Below, piece after piece: positions 22,977 to 33,846 of a stretch of 64,000 nt of DNA; positions within the stretch are counted from its first letter, which is position 1, and every line of letters begins with the position of its first letter. A program made the translations under genes and the position numbers. The notes under the pieces are model-generated. The model had not been told where the DNA came from. It was given only the letters and a program-made list of their open reading frames with translations, and searched no databases. The stretch spans positions 551,642 to 615,641 of the forward strand of contig CADCXA010000003.1 of assembly GCA_902806565.1 (NCBI GenBank), read 5' to 3'. The DNA is from Hypoxylon rubiginosum. Its lineage: Eukaryota; Ascomycota; Sordariomycetes; Xylariales; Hypoxylaceae.

Positions 22977-23540
22977 TCAAGGCGCGCTGATTGTAGCAGC
23001 CCCCTTCTTCTTCTTGGCCTTGCCTTTTCTCTTGCTGCGATCCCTTGGCTTCAATGTGGTCATGCCGGCCTTGCATACATCCGCGTACCTCTCAAAAAAG
23101 GCCGGAAGCGAGTCGGGTTCGACGATGGTGGACAACTTGATCTTGTCTTGGCGGCGTTCCTTCCCCTTGGCATTTGTCGCCCTGATGAGCACGGGCATGG
23201 GTCTCGGGGGGTGTAGGTCGGGTAACATGGTAGAGCTGGTAGTCTCGGGAAGCGGTTGATCGTGGGATACTAGACAAAGTATTGCGGCGTCAGACAAGAA
23301 TGGCCCCCCAAACTAGACCAAGGCCTGCGCAGGTCAAATCTGGCAAAAGAAGATAAGGGGAACCTATACATCTTTTCTGGACTAGGACTATTGATCCATG
23401 GTCTTTGCCTTTCTTTGCGTCGAAGAGCTCGGTGAGCTTTGTGAAGAACTGTGGGAAGTAGATCAGTACATGCGCCTGGCTCTGTGGTTGTATAATGCAG
23501 AAGTGCGTACCTCATCATTACTTAGGCGCCCCATTGTCAT
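22977..23540 (-). CDS. SRP14: SRP14, signal recognition particle 14-kDa subunit
   Basis: Alu-domain protein of the cytoplasmic signal recognition particle, which binds SRP RNA and slows elongation while a secretory nascent chain is targeted to the ER. Three exons: 23540-23511, 23448-23370, 23269-22977; introns of 62 and 100 nt (GTACGC...CACAG; GTATAG...TCTAG); 133 aa. Exon 1 gives MTMGRLSNDE, exon 2 FFTKLTELFDAKKGKDHG, the junction gives VQKRLSHDQ, and exon 3 has LPDLHPPRPMPVLIRATN, KIKLSTIVEPDSLPAFFERY and MTTLKPRDRSKRKGKAKKKKG. These match the SRP14 core and its lysine-rich tail. An in-frame TAG sits just upstream of ATG 23540; ATG 23534 is an alternative two codons in. The simple ORF of exon 3 alone would miss the conserved N-terminal helix. 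Confidence 0.92.
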
Positions 23541-24035
23541 CTATAGGCAGTGCGACTCAACAACTAAAGAGAGTTGTGGCGCGAAGCGACGGTAGATGGG
23601 AATATCGATGTCTACCTTCTCTTGGCCCCGCAGGTGACGATAGAGGTATAAGAGATAGAATAGGTAGAGAGATAGAGGTCGGAATAAAATGATAAAATAT
23701 GGACCCAGGCAAGGGTCACACCCACTATTTCTTTGGCGGGGCATTAGGTACAACCTTACCTTAGTAGGTACCTGTAGCCAGCAAGGTATCGCACCCCACT
23801 ATTAGCACGAACGGTACAAGTACCTCAGAACAAGATCCACAGTTCTATACCAGACTTGGAATTTTTTCTCGAGGCTCAACTTTTCGTTGCCGTCCATATC
23901 TATCTCAGCACCTGAGCACATGAAGATAATTTATATACGATGCAGGTTTTATAGTACCAACTAAGTACAAAAACCCAACATTTTGACGATATCTAAAAAC
24001 AACATTACTTCACACACTCTCTGGTTGTTACAAAA
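23541..24035. other. Intergenic: divergent promoter region, SRP14 and SGD1
   Basis: About 500 bp between divergent start codons; must hold both promoters. An AGGTAGAGAGATAGAGG-like purine stretch lies at 23,640-23,680. Confidence 0.5.
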
Positions 24036-26492
24036 ATGGGTCCAGGTCCCAGCCGAAAATTAGCGTTGCCTGCATCACTTTTAAAGGAGTTAGACACTCA
24101 ACAGCCATCTTCTCACGGAGGCAAAGGGGGGCCTAAAAGGCAGGCCTCAAGAAAAGAGCAACGAAAGGCTCAACGGGTTCAGAAAAAACAATCTCACCGG
24201 CCGCAACCACGACCACGTCAAATTTCTACATCTCACCAACCTAAGCAGGATTCTTCTCCGCCTGGAGACGTATCTGAGGAAGATGATTTGCATGATGGGG
24301 GTGATAACGGTGGTGACGGAGATGACGATGATGAGCTTGACTTTGAGTCTGAATCAGAGGGCCACGATAGCGATCAAGAGCCTAGTCAACCACAGCCTTC
24401 CAAGTCAGTGCTTAAGAGACTTGCTCAAGACAACGCAGAGATTGCCGACTTGGAAAGGAAACTAGGGTTGAAGGGCAAGAAGTCCCTCCCCAATTCATTT
24501 GACCAAGATGGACTTGGAGATCTATTAGATGGCCTAGACGATAACGAGGACGATAACGAGGAAGATACCGAGACCATTTCTAAGAACAAGCGCAAAGCCG
24601 AGGCGGAAGAGTGGTTGGCTCAAAAGAGGAGAAAAGCTCAAGCCTCCGCTCGTGCAACTATTGCCAATGAAATTGCCAGTGGTAGTGACGACGAAGATGA
24701 CCAAGCCGAAGACGATCTAGACGAATCCGACATGGACGAGTTCGGTAGCGATGAGGATGAGGATGAGGATGTCTTTGAGGGATGTTCAGACGGTGATCGA
24801 CCTGAGCCTGCGAGGCCACAGCGAGAAAATCCATACGTAGCTCCCACGACGGGCGTTGCGAAATACGTTCCCCCATCCCTTCGAAAGAAGTCGGGCTCGA
24901 CCAACGATGCAGACGCACAACTTCAAAGACGTATACAGGGTTTGATAAATCGGCTCACAAACGACAGCATGGTCGGTATAGTCAAGGACTTCGTGATTTT
25001 ATACGGCTCGTACCCGAGGCAGACTGTAACCTCCACCATTGTCGATATCGTCCTCGCTCTGGTCTGCTCGCCTGAAAAGCGACCCGACTCGTTCTTCACA
25101 ATGATAGCTGGTTTTATTGCAGCCATGTACAAGACTATGGGCACGGCTGTCTGCGCCCACTTCATACAGCAACTTGTCGAAGGACTCAGTGAACGCTACG
25201 AGAATGCTTCGGGAGACCAGTCGGACGCTGGCTCCAAGCATCTTGTTTCCCTGCTCGCCGAGCTCTATAACATGCAGGTGGTTGGCTGCAACTTGATATT
25301 TGATTATACCCGCCTCTTCTTGGGTAAGCTTTCCGAGCTCGATACGGAGCTGCTTCTAAGAATCATCCAACTATGCGGAGCATCTCTGAGGCGTGACGAC
25401 CCTCATGCATTACGGGACATTGTCAATAGCATCAAACCGGCCAATTTGAAAGGCATGTCGGTGAGGACGAGTTTCATGATTGACGAGATGAAGAAGCTAC
25501 AGAGTAACAAAACAAAAGCTGTTGCTCGCAATAAAGATCTCGCGGACCAGCGGACTCAGCTCAGGAAGCGAATCGGCACCTTGGGTGGCTCTCAGGATTT
25601 CCAGCCTCTCCGTATAAGCCTCCTGGATATCCAGGAGGCTGACAAACACGGAAAATGGTGGCTCGTCGGAGCTAGCTGGTCTGGTGACCACGGCGGTACC
25701 GATATTCGTGGTGACGGGGCTAAAACCGGAAAAGACGATGTCGACACGGATGAGATTACGAAATTGGGCGATGACGACTTGGGCATTCCGGATCTTTGGC
25801 AACTAGCAAAGGAGCAGGGCTTCAATACGGAGGTACGACAACGTATATTTGTTGCCTTACACGCGGCGACAGACTACGAGAATGCCGAACTCCTAGTCCG
25901 GAAGTTGAAGCTCAACAAGCATCAGCGGAAAGAGATAGCGGAAGTGATTGTCCGCAGCAGCGAGCGGCAAGCTCAGTACAACCACTACTATACTCTAGTA
26001 GCCACAAGATTCACTGGCGACCGGGAATTCTCTTTCCAATTCCGGCGTTGTCTAACCACGCGGCTTAGAAAAATGGGAGAGGATATTGACACTGTCGACG
26101 GGGATGACATCGATGCCGGGGATGCGGCGGACTATGAGATGCGGTGGGTATTCAACACGGCCAAGATGTACGGATCGCTCATAGGAGGACGGTCTCTACG
26201 GCTAATGGACGTGGTCAAATATCGCAACCTTGCGGTTCTACAGGAGAAGGCGCACCTGTTCTTCGAGGTGATGCTGATCACGATACTCCAAGAGTGCAAG
26301 CGCGACGGATTAAAGGACGTTCTAGGCGGTCTGGATGCAGACAACGCTCGAGGAGTCCAGTACTTCCTGAAGAAGAGTGTACGGCAAACCGATCTCCTGA
26401 AGGACAGGAAGGAAAAGAGCGCGCTCAGGAAGAGCTGCGATGCGGCGGACCAGGTACTAGATGCTCTACTGGCAAAAGAAACGCTAGGATGA
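24036..26492 (+). CDS. SGD1: SGD1/NOM1 family nucleolar protein (MIF4G + MA3)
   Basis: Nucleolar factor for 40S ribosomal subunit biogenesis; NOM1/Sgd1 proteins bind DEAD-box helicases of the eIF4A-like Fal1 class through the MIF4G domain. Single exon, 818 aa. Order: basic N-terminus (RKEQRKAQRVQKK), acidic tracts (DDDDELDFESESE, DDEDDQAEDDLDESDMDEFG), the pre-MIF4G block NPYVAPTTGVAKYVPPSLRK, MIF4G from about residue 297 (LQRRIQGLINRLTNDSM), and MA3 from about residue 600 (RQRIFVALHAATDYENAELL, then RQAQYNHYYTLVATRF). The KYVPP-LR motif ahead of MIF4G is typical for the family. ATG at 24036 follows CAAAA, a good fungal context. Length agrees with fungal Sgd1 (about 800-900 aa). Confidence 0.9.
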   Translation: MGPGPSRKLALPASLLKELDTQQPSSHGGKGGPKRQASRKEQRKAQRVQKKQSHRPQPRPRQISTSHQPKQDSSPPGDVSEEDDLHDGGDNGGDGDDDDELDFESESEGHDSDQEPSQPQPSKSVLKRLAQDNAEIADLERKLGLKGKKSLPNSFDQDGLGDLLDGLDDNEDDNEEDTETISKNKRKAEAEEWLAQKRRKAQASARATIANEIASGSDDEDDQAEDDLDESDMDEFGSDEDEDEDVFEGCSDGDRPEPARPQRENPYVAPTTGVAKYVPPSLRKKSGSTNDADAQLQRRIQGLINRLTNDSMVGIVKDFVILYGSYPRQTVTSTIVDIVLALVCSPEKRPDSFFTMIAGFIAAMYKTMGTAVCAHFIQQLVEGLSERYENASGDQSDAGSKHLVSLLAELYNMQVVGCNLIFDYTRLFLGKLSELDTELLLRIIQLCGASLRRDDPHALRDIVNSIKPANLKGMSVRTSFMIDEMKKLQSNKTKAVARNKDLADQRTQLRKRIGTLGGSQDFQPLRISLLDIQEADKHGKWWLVGASWSGDHGGTDIRGDGAKTGKDDVDTDEITKLGDDDLGIPDLWQLAKEQGFNTEVRQRIFVALHAATDYENAELLVRKLKLNKHQRKEIAEVIVRSSERQAQYNHYYTLVATRFTGDREFSFQFRRCLTTRLRKMGEDIDTVDGDDIDAGDAADYEMRWVFNTAKMYGSLIGGRSLRLMDVVKYRNLAVLQEKAHLFFEVMLITILQECKRDGLKDVLGGLDADNARGVQYFLKKSVRQTDLLKDRKEKSALRKSCDAADQVLDALLAKETLG

Positions 26493-27216
26493 AAAGGGGG
26501 AGGAGGGCTATGTAAGCTTACTCCTGGTCTTATCATAGTGATATCCCAGCCGTGTGGATATATGATTATGGACCGAGATAATGAACCATCTTTATTATGG
26601 CAACGGTATATTATTATGTACGTCAAACATGGCTGACATGCTACTCAACCTCAACGCCTAACTCTTGTTCATCTCTTTTCCTTTTTGGTATACACTTCTA
26701 CTAAAGGCTGCGTGAGTGAGATTCGGCTCCCCTATTTCTACAAGGTATCTATAATAATTTAATTAGAGAGATAGGTACTAGTTCAATGCTAGTGACCTTA
26801 TCCGGATGGGAAACATTGCCACGGTTATGCTCGGAGTAGTGGCGGAATGGCGAAAATGAACCGTGATTTATGCCAAAAGTGGAATTTTCTTGTTGGGACC
26901 TAAGGACTACGTTAGATGCATATTGATGGATAGATACAATATTATAGATGTATACGTACATAATACATGGGATATGTACCACGTACCTTGACAGAAATGT
27001 CAATTCAAGAAACGCCCGGACCTCCAAAATTTCCCAGCGACTCCAAAAAGATCCGGGCCCTTGTCCAAATCTCATCCAACTTATCCCATACTCATCTCGA
27101 AGAAACCAGCTCTCAATCGAGATATCCCCTCCCTTTTTCCGCCTTTCTTGACCTTAGATAGGCAGACCAGGCAGTCCGTCAATCAAAGAAGAGAAAAATA
27201 AAGAAGAAGAAAAATT
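26493..27216. other. Intergenic: SGD1 3' region and LPD1 promoter
   Basis: About 720 bp. AT-rich in 26,740-26,960 and purine-rich (GAAGAGAAAAATAAAGAAG) just before the LPD1 ATG. No gene seen. Confidence 0.5.
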
Positions 27217-28954
27217 ATGCTGGCCAGTCGTTTAATATCGCGGACCGCCGTCCGATCTGCCTTTCGCCCTTCGTCGTAAGTACTAGCCGAGCTTTTGAGC
27301 TTTTTTTTTTAGAGCTCGTTGGTCAAACAACCCGTTTGTCCGCTAACCCGCCTCGTTTCAGCCTCCCTACAGTCGTCTCCCCCGTGTCGCGATGGAGAAG
27401 GACATATGCTACTGAAGCAGGTTAATACTCCTTTTGATGCCTTCTATCGCTAGTTGGCCCCGTCGCTAACCTAACTAACTCGGCGCACAGAGGAGAAAGA
27501 CCTTGTCATTATCGGTGGTGGTGTCGCCGGATATGTTGCTGCTATCAAGGCTGGTCAGGAAGGTTTAAAGGTTACCTGTATCGAGAAGCGCGGCGTGCTC
27601 GGCGGTACCTGTCTCAACGTCGGCTGCATCCCCTCCAAGTCTCTCCTCAACAACTCGCATCTCTACCACCAGATCCTCCACGACAGCAAGCCTCGAGGTA
27701 TCGAAGTCGGCGATGTCAAGCTCAACTTGCAAGCCATGATGAAGGCGAAGGACACCTCCGTTGCTGGCCTAACCAAGGGTGTCGAATACCTCTTCAAGAA
27801 GAACGGCGTGGAATACATTAAAGGCACCGCCGCGTTTGCTAGCGACCACGAGATCAAGATTAACCTAAACGAGGGCGGCGAGACGAGCAGGGTCGGCAAG
27901 AACATCCTCATTGCTACCGGCAGCGAATCCACCCCCTTTCCCGGACTCGAGGTCGACGAGAAGCGCGTTGTCTCCAGCACCGGTGCCCTAGCCCTCGAGA
28001 AGGTTCCCGAGAAGATGATTGTCATTGGCGGCGGTATCATCGGCCTCGAGATGGGCTCCGTATGGTCGAGACTAGGTTCTAAGGTCACTGTCGTCGAATT
28101 TCTTAACCAGATTGGTGGACCCGGTATGGACAACCAGATTGCGAAGGACGCGCAAAAGATCTTGAAGAAGCAGGGCATGGATTTCAAGCTTGGTACTAAG
28201 GTCGTGAGCGGTGACAGCAGCGGCGAGAAGGTTACGCTCGAGGTTGACTCTGCCAAGGGCGGTAAGCCTGAGACTGTAAGTTCCAAACCCTGCACACGCT
28301 CGTGAAGTCTGTTTTTAACTGGATATTTCGGAACAGCTCGAGGCGGACGTGGTCCTCGTCGCTATTGGTCGTCGCCCGTACACTGCGGGTCTTGGTCTTG
28401 AGAACATCGGTCTGGAGCTCGACGAGCGCGGCCGTGTTATCATAGACTCCCAGTACCGTACCAAGACGGCGCACATCCGCAGCATCGGTGACTGCACGTT
28501 CGGTCCTATGCTTGCGCACAAGGCCGAAGAAGAAGCCGTCGCTGCTGTCGAGTACATCAAGAAGGGCTACGGTCACGTCAACTACGGTGTCATCCCGTCT
28601 GTCATGTACACGTACCCGGAAGTCGCTTGGGTCGGCCAGAACGAGCAGGAACTCAAGGAGCAGAATATTCCCTACAAGGTCGGAACGTTCCCCTTTAGCG
28701 CCAACTCTCGTGCCAAGACGAACCTGGATACGGAGGGTATCGTCAAGATGCTCGCGGACCCCGACACGGACAGGCTGCTAGGTTGCCACATCATCGGTCC
28801 CAACGCCGGTGAGATGATTGCGGAGGCGACGTTGGCGCTGGAATATGGTGCGTCGACAGAGGACATTGCGCGCACGTGTCACGCCCACCCGACGCTGGCG
28901 GAGGCGTTCAAGGAGGCGGCTATGGCAACTTACTCGAAAGCTATCCACTTCTAA
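27217..28954 (+). CDS. LPD1: Dihydrolipoyl dehydrogenase (E3), mitochondrial
   Basis: FAD flavoenzyme that reoxidises dihydrolipoamide with NAD+ in the pyruvate, 2-oxoglutarate and branched-chain dehydrogenases and in glycine cleavage. Four exons: 27217-27275, 27362-27420, 27491-28275, 28337-28954; 506 aa. Exons 1-2 give a basic, Ser-rich mitochondrial presequence ending [12 protein letters not shown] site [15 protein letters not shown] starts near residue 43; redox pair Cys80/Cys85 in [16 protein letters not shown] site [15 protein letters not shown]; second FAD motif [20 protein letters not shown]-terminal dimer motif with the active-site base in [10 protein letters not shown] (HAH 483-485). 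All key residues are present. Splice signals are canonical. KGD2, the E2 of one of its complexes, lies about 21 kb downstream on the same strand. Confidence 0.96.
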
Positions 28955-29469
28955 TGATGATGTTGTAAACATAGAGAGAAAGAGGGTAGACGGAACAAAA
29001 AGACATTAAGGAAAGGTTAGCATCGGTGTAACGGTGTACATTAATAACAACATCCAGGGCAGAGTGAAACGGAAGCTTCAATGTGTCTTTTAGGAAGAGC
29101 TTTTGATCCACGATGCCGACACTTCTTGGGACAGAAAATATGTATGCTATGCTACGATGCCCTTTCATTTGTTTAATGGCGATTTCATTATTAGACTTAC
29201 CCATCTGTTTATACTACCACTTTACCCTTGCTAATAGCCACCATATTGTTGATTTTAGTTTTTGATATCTAAAATGTAGGGGATTGCCCGATTTTCACTT
29301 GACCCGTAGAAAGATATAGTATACCTATACTATAAAAAGGATAAGAATGTTACTAGCAGCGTATGGGGCATATATATATCTACGAATACATGCACGGTGA
29401 CATGGAATCTCCTCTTCGGTCTGATGGGTCATTTTACGCCTTTATGCTAATTCTAGAAATTTCTACTCG
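28955..29469. other. Intergenic: convergent 3' ends of LPD1 and cystathionine gamma-synthase
   Basis: About 515 bp, rather AT-rich. No gene seen. Confidence 0.5.
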
Positions 29470-31363
29470 CTAATTTGAAACGGCTTCGGCAGCCTCGAGT
29501 GCCCTGGTAATGACAGACGTCAAGTCGTCCTCCAGCCCGACGCTGATGCGGAGCAAGTCGGGGTTGACGCCGAAACTGGCGGCCCAGTCCAGCTCTTGGT
29601 AGTGCGCCAGGAGCACGTACGGCGACGTCAGGGTGAAGTTGGTGCCCAGACTGGGCCCCTTGGCCGTCTCGATGGCGTCGTAGAATACCATGGCGTGCGC
29701 CTTGGTCTTGAGCGTGCACGACAGGAGCCCGCCGTACCCGCCGCCGGGCAGCTTGCAGACCTCGTAGTTGGGCCGCGACTCGTTGTACTTGGGGTAGTAG
29801 ACGTTGGTGACCAGGGGGTGTGCCCTCAGGACCTCGCAGATGGCCTCGGTGTTCGCGTTCACCCGGTCGATCCGCGACTTGAAGTCGCGGCTGTTCCGCT
29901 CCATGAAGATGACGTCCTCGGCCCAGTACGTGTCCTCGAACTCGTCCGTCATCACGCGCTTCATCGACGCGTAGTATCGGCTGTTCGGGTTCAGGATCAT
30001 GCTGCCGCCCATGACGTTGCAGTCTCCCGAAAATATCTTGGTCAGGCTGCTCACGACGACGTCGGCAAACGGAAGCACGTTGACGTTCATGAACGTGCCG
30101 ACCGTCTCGTCCACCACTACGGCGAAATCGTACGTGTCAGCCAGTCGCCGGATACGCACGAGATCGGGGCAAGTCAGCAAGGGGTTGCCGGGAAATTCAC
30201 AGAAGAGGCCGAGGAACCTCTCTCCGTTCTTCAGTCGGTCCTCGAGATCGTCGAGGTCGGCGGAGGACCCGCGGCCGTAGAAGATAGCGCCGGGGCCGAA
30301 CTTCTGCAGGATTTTGAGAGTGTCCACGTACGGGAAGCCGAAGTTGATGCTCTTCTGGGGTTCCCGCGCCTTTAAGAGGGTCTGGTGGGTTGTGAAAATG
30401 GCATTCATGCCGCAGGGGACTAGATATATATCGTCCTCCTTGAAGTTCGAAATCCCACGGGCGTTAGAGTCCATAGTCGGCAAAGAGGTAATGCTGTCTA
30501 GTTCGACGTCGGCGGTCAGGACGCCGGCGATGCGACGCCTGATGGCTGACTTGGCGTTGGGGACTAGGGAGAGGTCGAGATTCCTCCCGTATCGTTCTTC
30601 CAGAAATCTTGAAGATTCGAGGGTGTCTGTTGTGTCGTCCTCGACGGGGGCGTCTAGAGTCACGGGATAGTGATGATGGTGTCCGCCGTTGGAGCCATTC
30701 TTGCTGTCGTCTATGGAGGCTTGTCGTCGGTATCTTTTCGGTCCTCGGCCCAGCTTCTGCTGTAGTGGTCGGGAAGACGAGGTCTTCTCTTCCAGGACTA
30801 GTATGCTCTCCTTGAAAAGTCCGTGGCAAAATTCGGCACGCCGGCTCGAAACGCCATCGCCGGAGTGCTGCCAGTACTGCTTAGCAAAAGGAAAGACCTC
30901 GGGGGTGAAGAGGACGGCGGAGATGGACGGCATGACAGACTGCAAGGCGTCGGGTGTCTTCTTAGCCGGGTCGAGGACCAGATGCAACAGGCCAAGGTCG
31001 ACCAGCGCAGACTGGGGAGCTTTGTCTCGGATGAATTCAAGGCAGCGGTTGGCGGTCTTCCTGGTTGGGAAGAGCATAGCCTGCTGCCCGGTGATGCCGT
31101 GCTTAGCAACGATATCACGACCGAAGGCCTGGATGCTCTTATGTATGAAGAACCGGGGGTAGCCGGTGATCATGCTACCGATAACCCATTGCTCGCCTTC
31201 TTCGTACCCAACGTTGGATTTCCATGTTGGGAGTGAGACGCTCACGGCCTACCAGAGAATGTCAGAGGTATCTTCTCTAAGACAGAATGCGGCATACAAC
31301 ACAATAGGGACTCACGTGAGCAGTGTTGGGGGGTATCGAATCTCCTAGTTCGATTAAAGGCAT
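29470..31363 (-). CDS. STR2: Cystathionine gamma-synthase (fungal Str2/met-7 type)
   Basis: PLP enzyme that makes cystathionine from an O-acyl-homoserine and cysteine in transsulfuration. Two exons: 31363-31316 and 31248-29470, with intron 31315-31249 (GTGAGT...GGTAG); 608 aa. Exon 1 encodes MPLIELGDSIPPNTAH, and exon 2 opens AVSVSLPTWKSNVGYEEGE; both blocks are typical of the large fungal enzymes. PLP-fold features: GMNAIFTTHQTLL, FGFPYVDTLKILQ, GLFCEFPGNPLL, VVDETVGTFMNVN and the PLP lysine K420 in SSLTKIFSGD. Fungal forms of about 550-650 aa carry the extra N-terminal domain seen here; bacterial MetB is about 390. Taking the GTG at 31245 as start would drop the conserved N-terminus. The PLP fold is certain; choice over cystathionine beta-lyase rests on the N-terminal domain and length. 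Confidence 0.88.
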
Positions 31364-32112
31364 TTTGAGAGTGCCTGGCCCTTATGACTTGTTTCTTTCT
31401 TCTTTTTATATATCTCTTATATTCATTTGCACCTACACGCAAGGTGTCGTCTACATTGGCTGGGGGGAAATTAACAAGAGTCGGCAAAGTCCGGGGATGT
31501 ATCGTTGTGAGCAAGTGAGTGAATGAGTGAGTGAGTGAGAGAAAGAATGAGTTAAAGTTAGCCCTTACCCGGTATGGCGGCAGCTATATTTCTGTACAGG
31601 GATAACTGCTGTATAAGAAGAAAGCCGGGATCGGAGTCAGAAATTTCGAGATTTTGGGCTTGCACTTAAAGACGACTGGTTACCAACTTTAAAAATCCCA
31701 CCTTCTTTGATTGGCCCTTTATTACATATGTAAATGGACTATTTGAAAGTCCTGTCCTAGCAGCCTAGGTACACAAACGGAATGCATCTCCATATTCCAT
31801 CTGCGTATATATGCCCATATCAAGTACTTGGCTGCATGGGCGTTACACCATTACATCACTCGGCATTCTACATGCACCATTAAATTACCCAGGGATATTT
31901 CATATTTCAATACATACATAACCAGTTTATCACTATATCATTCTTGTATATATGTAATGTCAACACTCTCAGCATCTTTGAACCAACTTATAGCTTAGTT
32001 GTCTGATATCGAATATTGACGATGGCAATATCCTTTACTCAACTATCGAATTTATAATAATAAAAAAGCCACCACATCGTCGCCTTTGCTCGCCGGGAAC
32101 CATCTTGACAGT
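31364..32112. other. Intergenic: divergent promoter region
   Basis: About 750 bp between the cystathionine gamma-synthase and amidohydrolase starts. Contains an imperfect GAGT/GTGA tandem run (31,515-31,552). I looked for an obvious Cys3/MetR palindrome (ATGNNNNCAT type) and saw none. Confidence 0.5.
31515..31552. repeat. Imperfect (GTGA)n microsatellite
   Basis: Run of GTGA/ATGA tetramers in the 5' region of the cystathionine gamma-synthase gene. Confidence 0.8.
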
Positions 32113-33492
32113 ATGGAAATCAACAATGTGATTATACCGTGTCAGAAATCGGCCAGAGACACAAGCCGATGGGACATTCACATTCAAGACGGCAAGGTCA
32201 GCCAGATTCGCCCCTCGGAACGTCCGGCTAGTGAACCTTCCAAGCTCTTGCTGCCACCCCTCTGCCATCCACACATTCACCTAGACAAGCCCTTCATCTT
32301 GACTTGCAATCATAACCTGGCCTCCGACGCTCATCCCGACTACTCCGATCTCATACCCGAGACTGGTTCCTTCGCCGAGGCTCTACTAAACACCTCCCGT
32401 GCGAAAGAGCGCTATACCGAGCATGATCTCTACCTTCGAGGTAGCCAGCTTCTAGCAACAAGTTACAAGCAGGGCGTGACTTCGCTCCGTGCTTTCATAG
32501 AGATAGACCATGTCACAGGGTCATTGCCGCTGACCGTTGCCATACGGCTCAAGTCGGACTTCTCCCACCTGCTAGAGATGCAGCTCTGCGCCTTCGCCCA
32601 AGACCCTCTCTTCTCCACCGCCCACGGCGAGACAAATCGGTCTATTCTCACCTCACTCCTGAAGGACCATGCTTCGTCCCTTCACGTCCTAGGGACCACT
32701 CCATATGTCGAGGAGTCGCGAGAAGCCTCACTCCAGAATATCGATTGGGCCATCACCACAGCTCTTCGCCACAATTTGCACCTTGACTTCCACTTGGATT
32801 ATAATTTGACTCCACCCTCCCCTCTCGCACAACCCTTGACGTTTTCCGTCATCCAACTGCTTCGGAAGCACGATTGGCTTGGACAAGCCGACAGGTCTAA
32901 GACTATAGTCCTTGGCCACTGCACCCAGCTGACTGTCCTGTCCGACTCAGACCTTCGGCAGCTCGCCGAAACCATTATCCAGAGTCGTCTTCCAATTCAC
33001 TTCGTTGGCCTGCCCACCAGTGACATGTTTATGATGGGTCGTCCAACTCCGGCAACTGCTTCTACACAAGTCCGACCGCGTGGAACCTTGCATGTACCGT
33101 CGATGATCAAGGATCTTGGTCTATCCGCTTGTATTGGCGTGAACAACGTTGGCAACGCCTTTACGCCCTTCGGCTCTGGTGATCCTCTACAGATGGCATC
33201 ATATGGGGTTGGCATTTACCAGGCTGGGACTGTATCTGACGCGACGACTCTGTACGGCTGCGTAAGTTGGCTGGCTAGGAGAGCGATTGGTCTTGAACAA
33301 GACGAGGAGTATAGCGATATAGTCGAAGGTAGATTCCTGCAAGGCATGCTTTTGCTTAAGAACGAAGAGCATATTGAGCTACCAGGTCCCGCTGATGGCT
33401 CTAGATTAATATTGCCCGCAAGACAAAGAAAAAGCCTGAAGGATATTATCTGGGATCCTCCCGGGGTCGAGTTGAGATCAATTCTGAGATGA
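32113..33492 (+). CDS. Cytosine-deaminase-like amidohydrolase with altered catalytic residues
   Basis: Member of the metal-dependent amidohydrolase superfamily, CodA/cytosine-deaminase branch, 459 aa, single exon, no targeting signal. Visible blocks in order: short N-terminal beta-sandwich, metal-site HPHIHLDKP (near residue 55), EALLNTSRAKERYTEHDLY, QGVTSLRAFIEID, HLDFHLDYNL, GHCTQLTVLS, LPTSDMFMMGRP, RGTLHVPSMIKDLG, GVNNVGNAFTPFGSGDPLQ. The order and spacing match E. coli CodA as I recall it, but the HxxE catalytic Glu position reads Tyr (HLDY) and the GHDD metal/catalytic Asp position reads Asn (GVNN). Substrate therefore unknown; a cytosine deaminase label would be unsafe. The ATG at 32113 is preferred to an upstream in-frame TTG. 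Neighbours: cystathionine gamma-synthase divergent, SPX-RING convergent. Confidence 0.8.
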   Translation: MEINNVIIPCQKSARDTSRWDIHIQDGKVSQIRPSERPASEPSKLLLPPLCHPHIHLDKPFILTCNHNLASDAHPDYSDLIPETGSFAEALLNTSRAKERYTEHDLYLRGSQLLATSYKQGVTSLRAFIEIDHVTGSLPLTVAIRLKSDFSHLLEMQLCAFAQDPLFSTAHGETNRSILTSLLKDHASSLHVLGTTPYVEESREASLQNIDWAITTALRHNLHLDFHLDYNLTPPSPLAQPLTFSVIQLLRKHDWLGQADRSKTIVLGHCTQLTVLSDSDLRQLAETIIQSRLPIHFVGLPTSDMFMMGRPTPATASTQVRPRGTLHVPSMIKDLGLSACIGVNNVGNAFTPFGSGDPLQMASYGVGIYQAGTVSDATTLYGCVSWLARRAIGLEQDEEYSDIVEGRFLQGMLLLKNEEHIELPGPADGSRLILPARQRKSLKDIIWDPPGVELRSILR

Positions 33493-33846
33493 ATAAGATA
33501 CTAGATGCTGTATTCGGAGGCGCCGACGCAAATTTTAGGGTATTTCGCGGAATAGAACGGTCAATCGGCGAAGAAGCCTTTCCTTTTCTCCCACGTTTCC
33601 GCAAATTTATTTCAAGTCCATGCCAACTCTTGCAAAATAGAATGGCTATCTTTATTTTTATTTTCTCTCTTCATCCTTCCTCCATGTCGAACTAGCCTTG
33701 TGTTGTGAGCATCGCCGGCTGCAAAAGGACTAATGACCGAATCAATTGCTGCTCCATAATTAGGAGCCAGATCTTGGCCAACACCCACAGAAGGGGGCAT
33801 GTTTTCCTGCGGAATGGTCGTTCTCTGGGTGGTTTTAAAATAATCT
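33493..33846. other. Intergenic: convergent 3' ends of amidohydrolase and SPX-RING genes
   Basis: About 350 bp. No feature recognised. Confidence 0.5.

Noticed and set aside
27663..28295. 210-codon minus-strand ORF
   Set aside because: Antisense shadow of LPD1 exon 3.
29596..30375. 259-codon plus-strand ORF
   Set aside because: Antisense shadow of the cystathionine gamma-synthase exon, driven by GC-biased codon positions.
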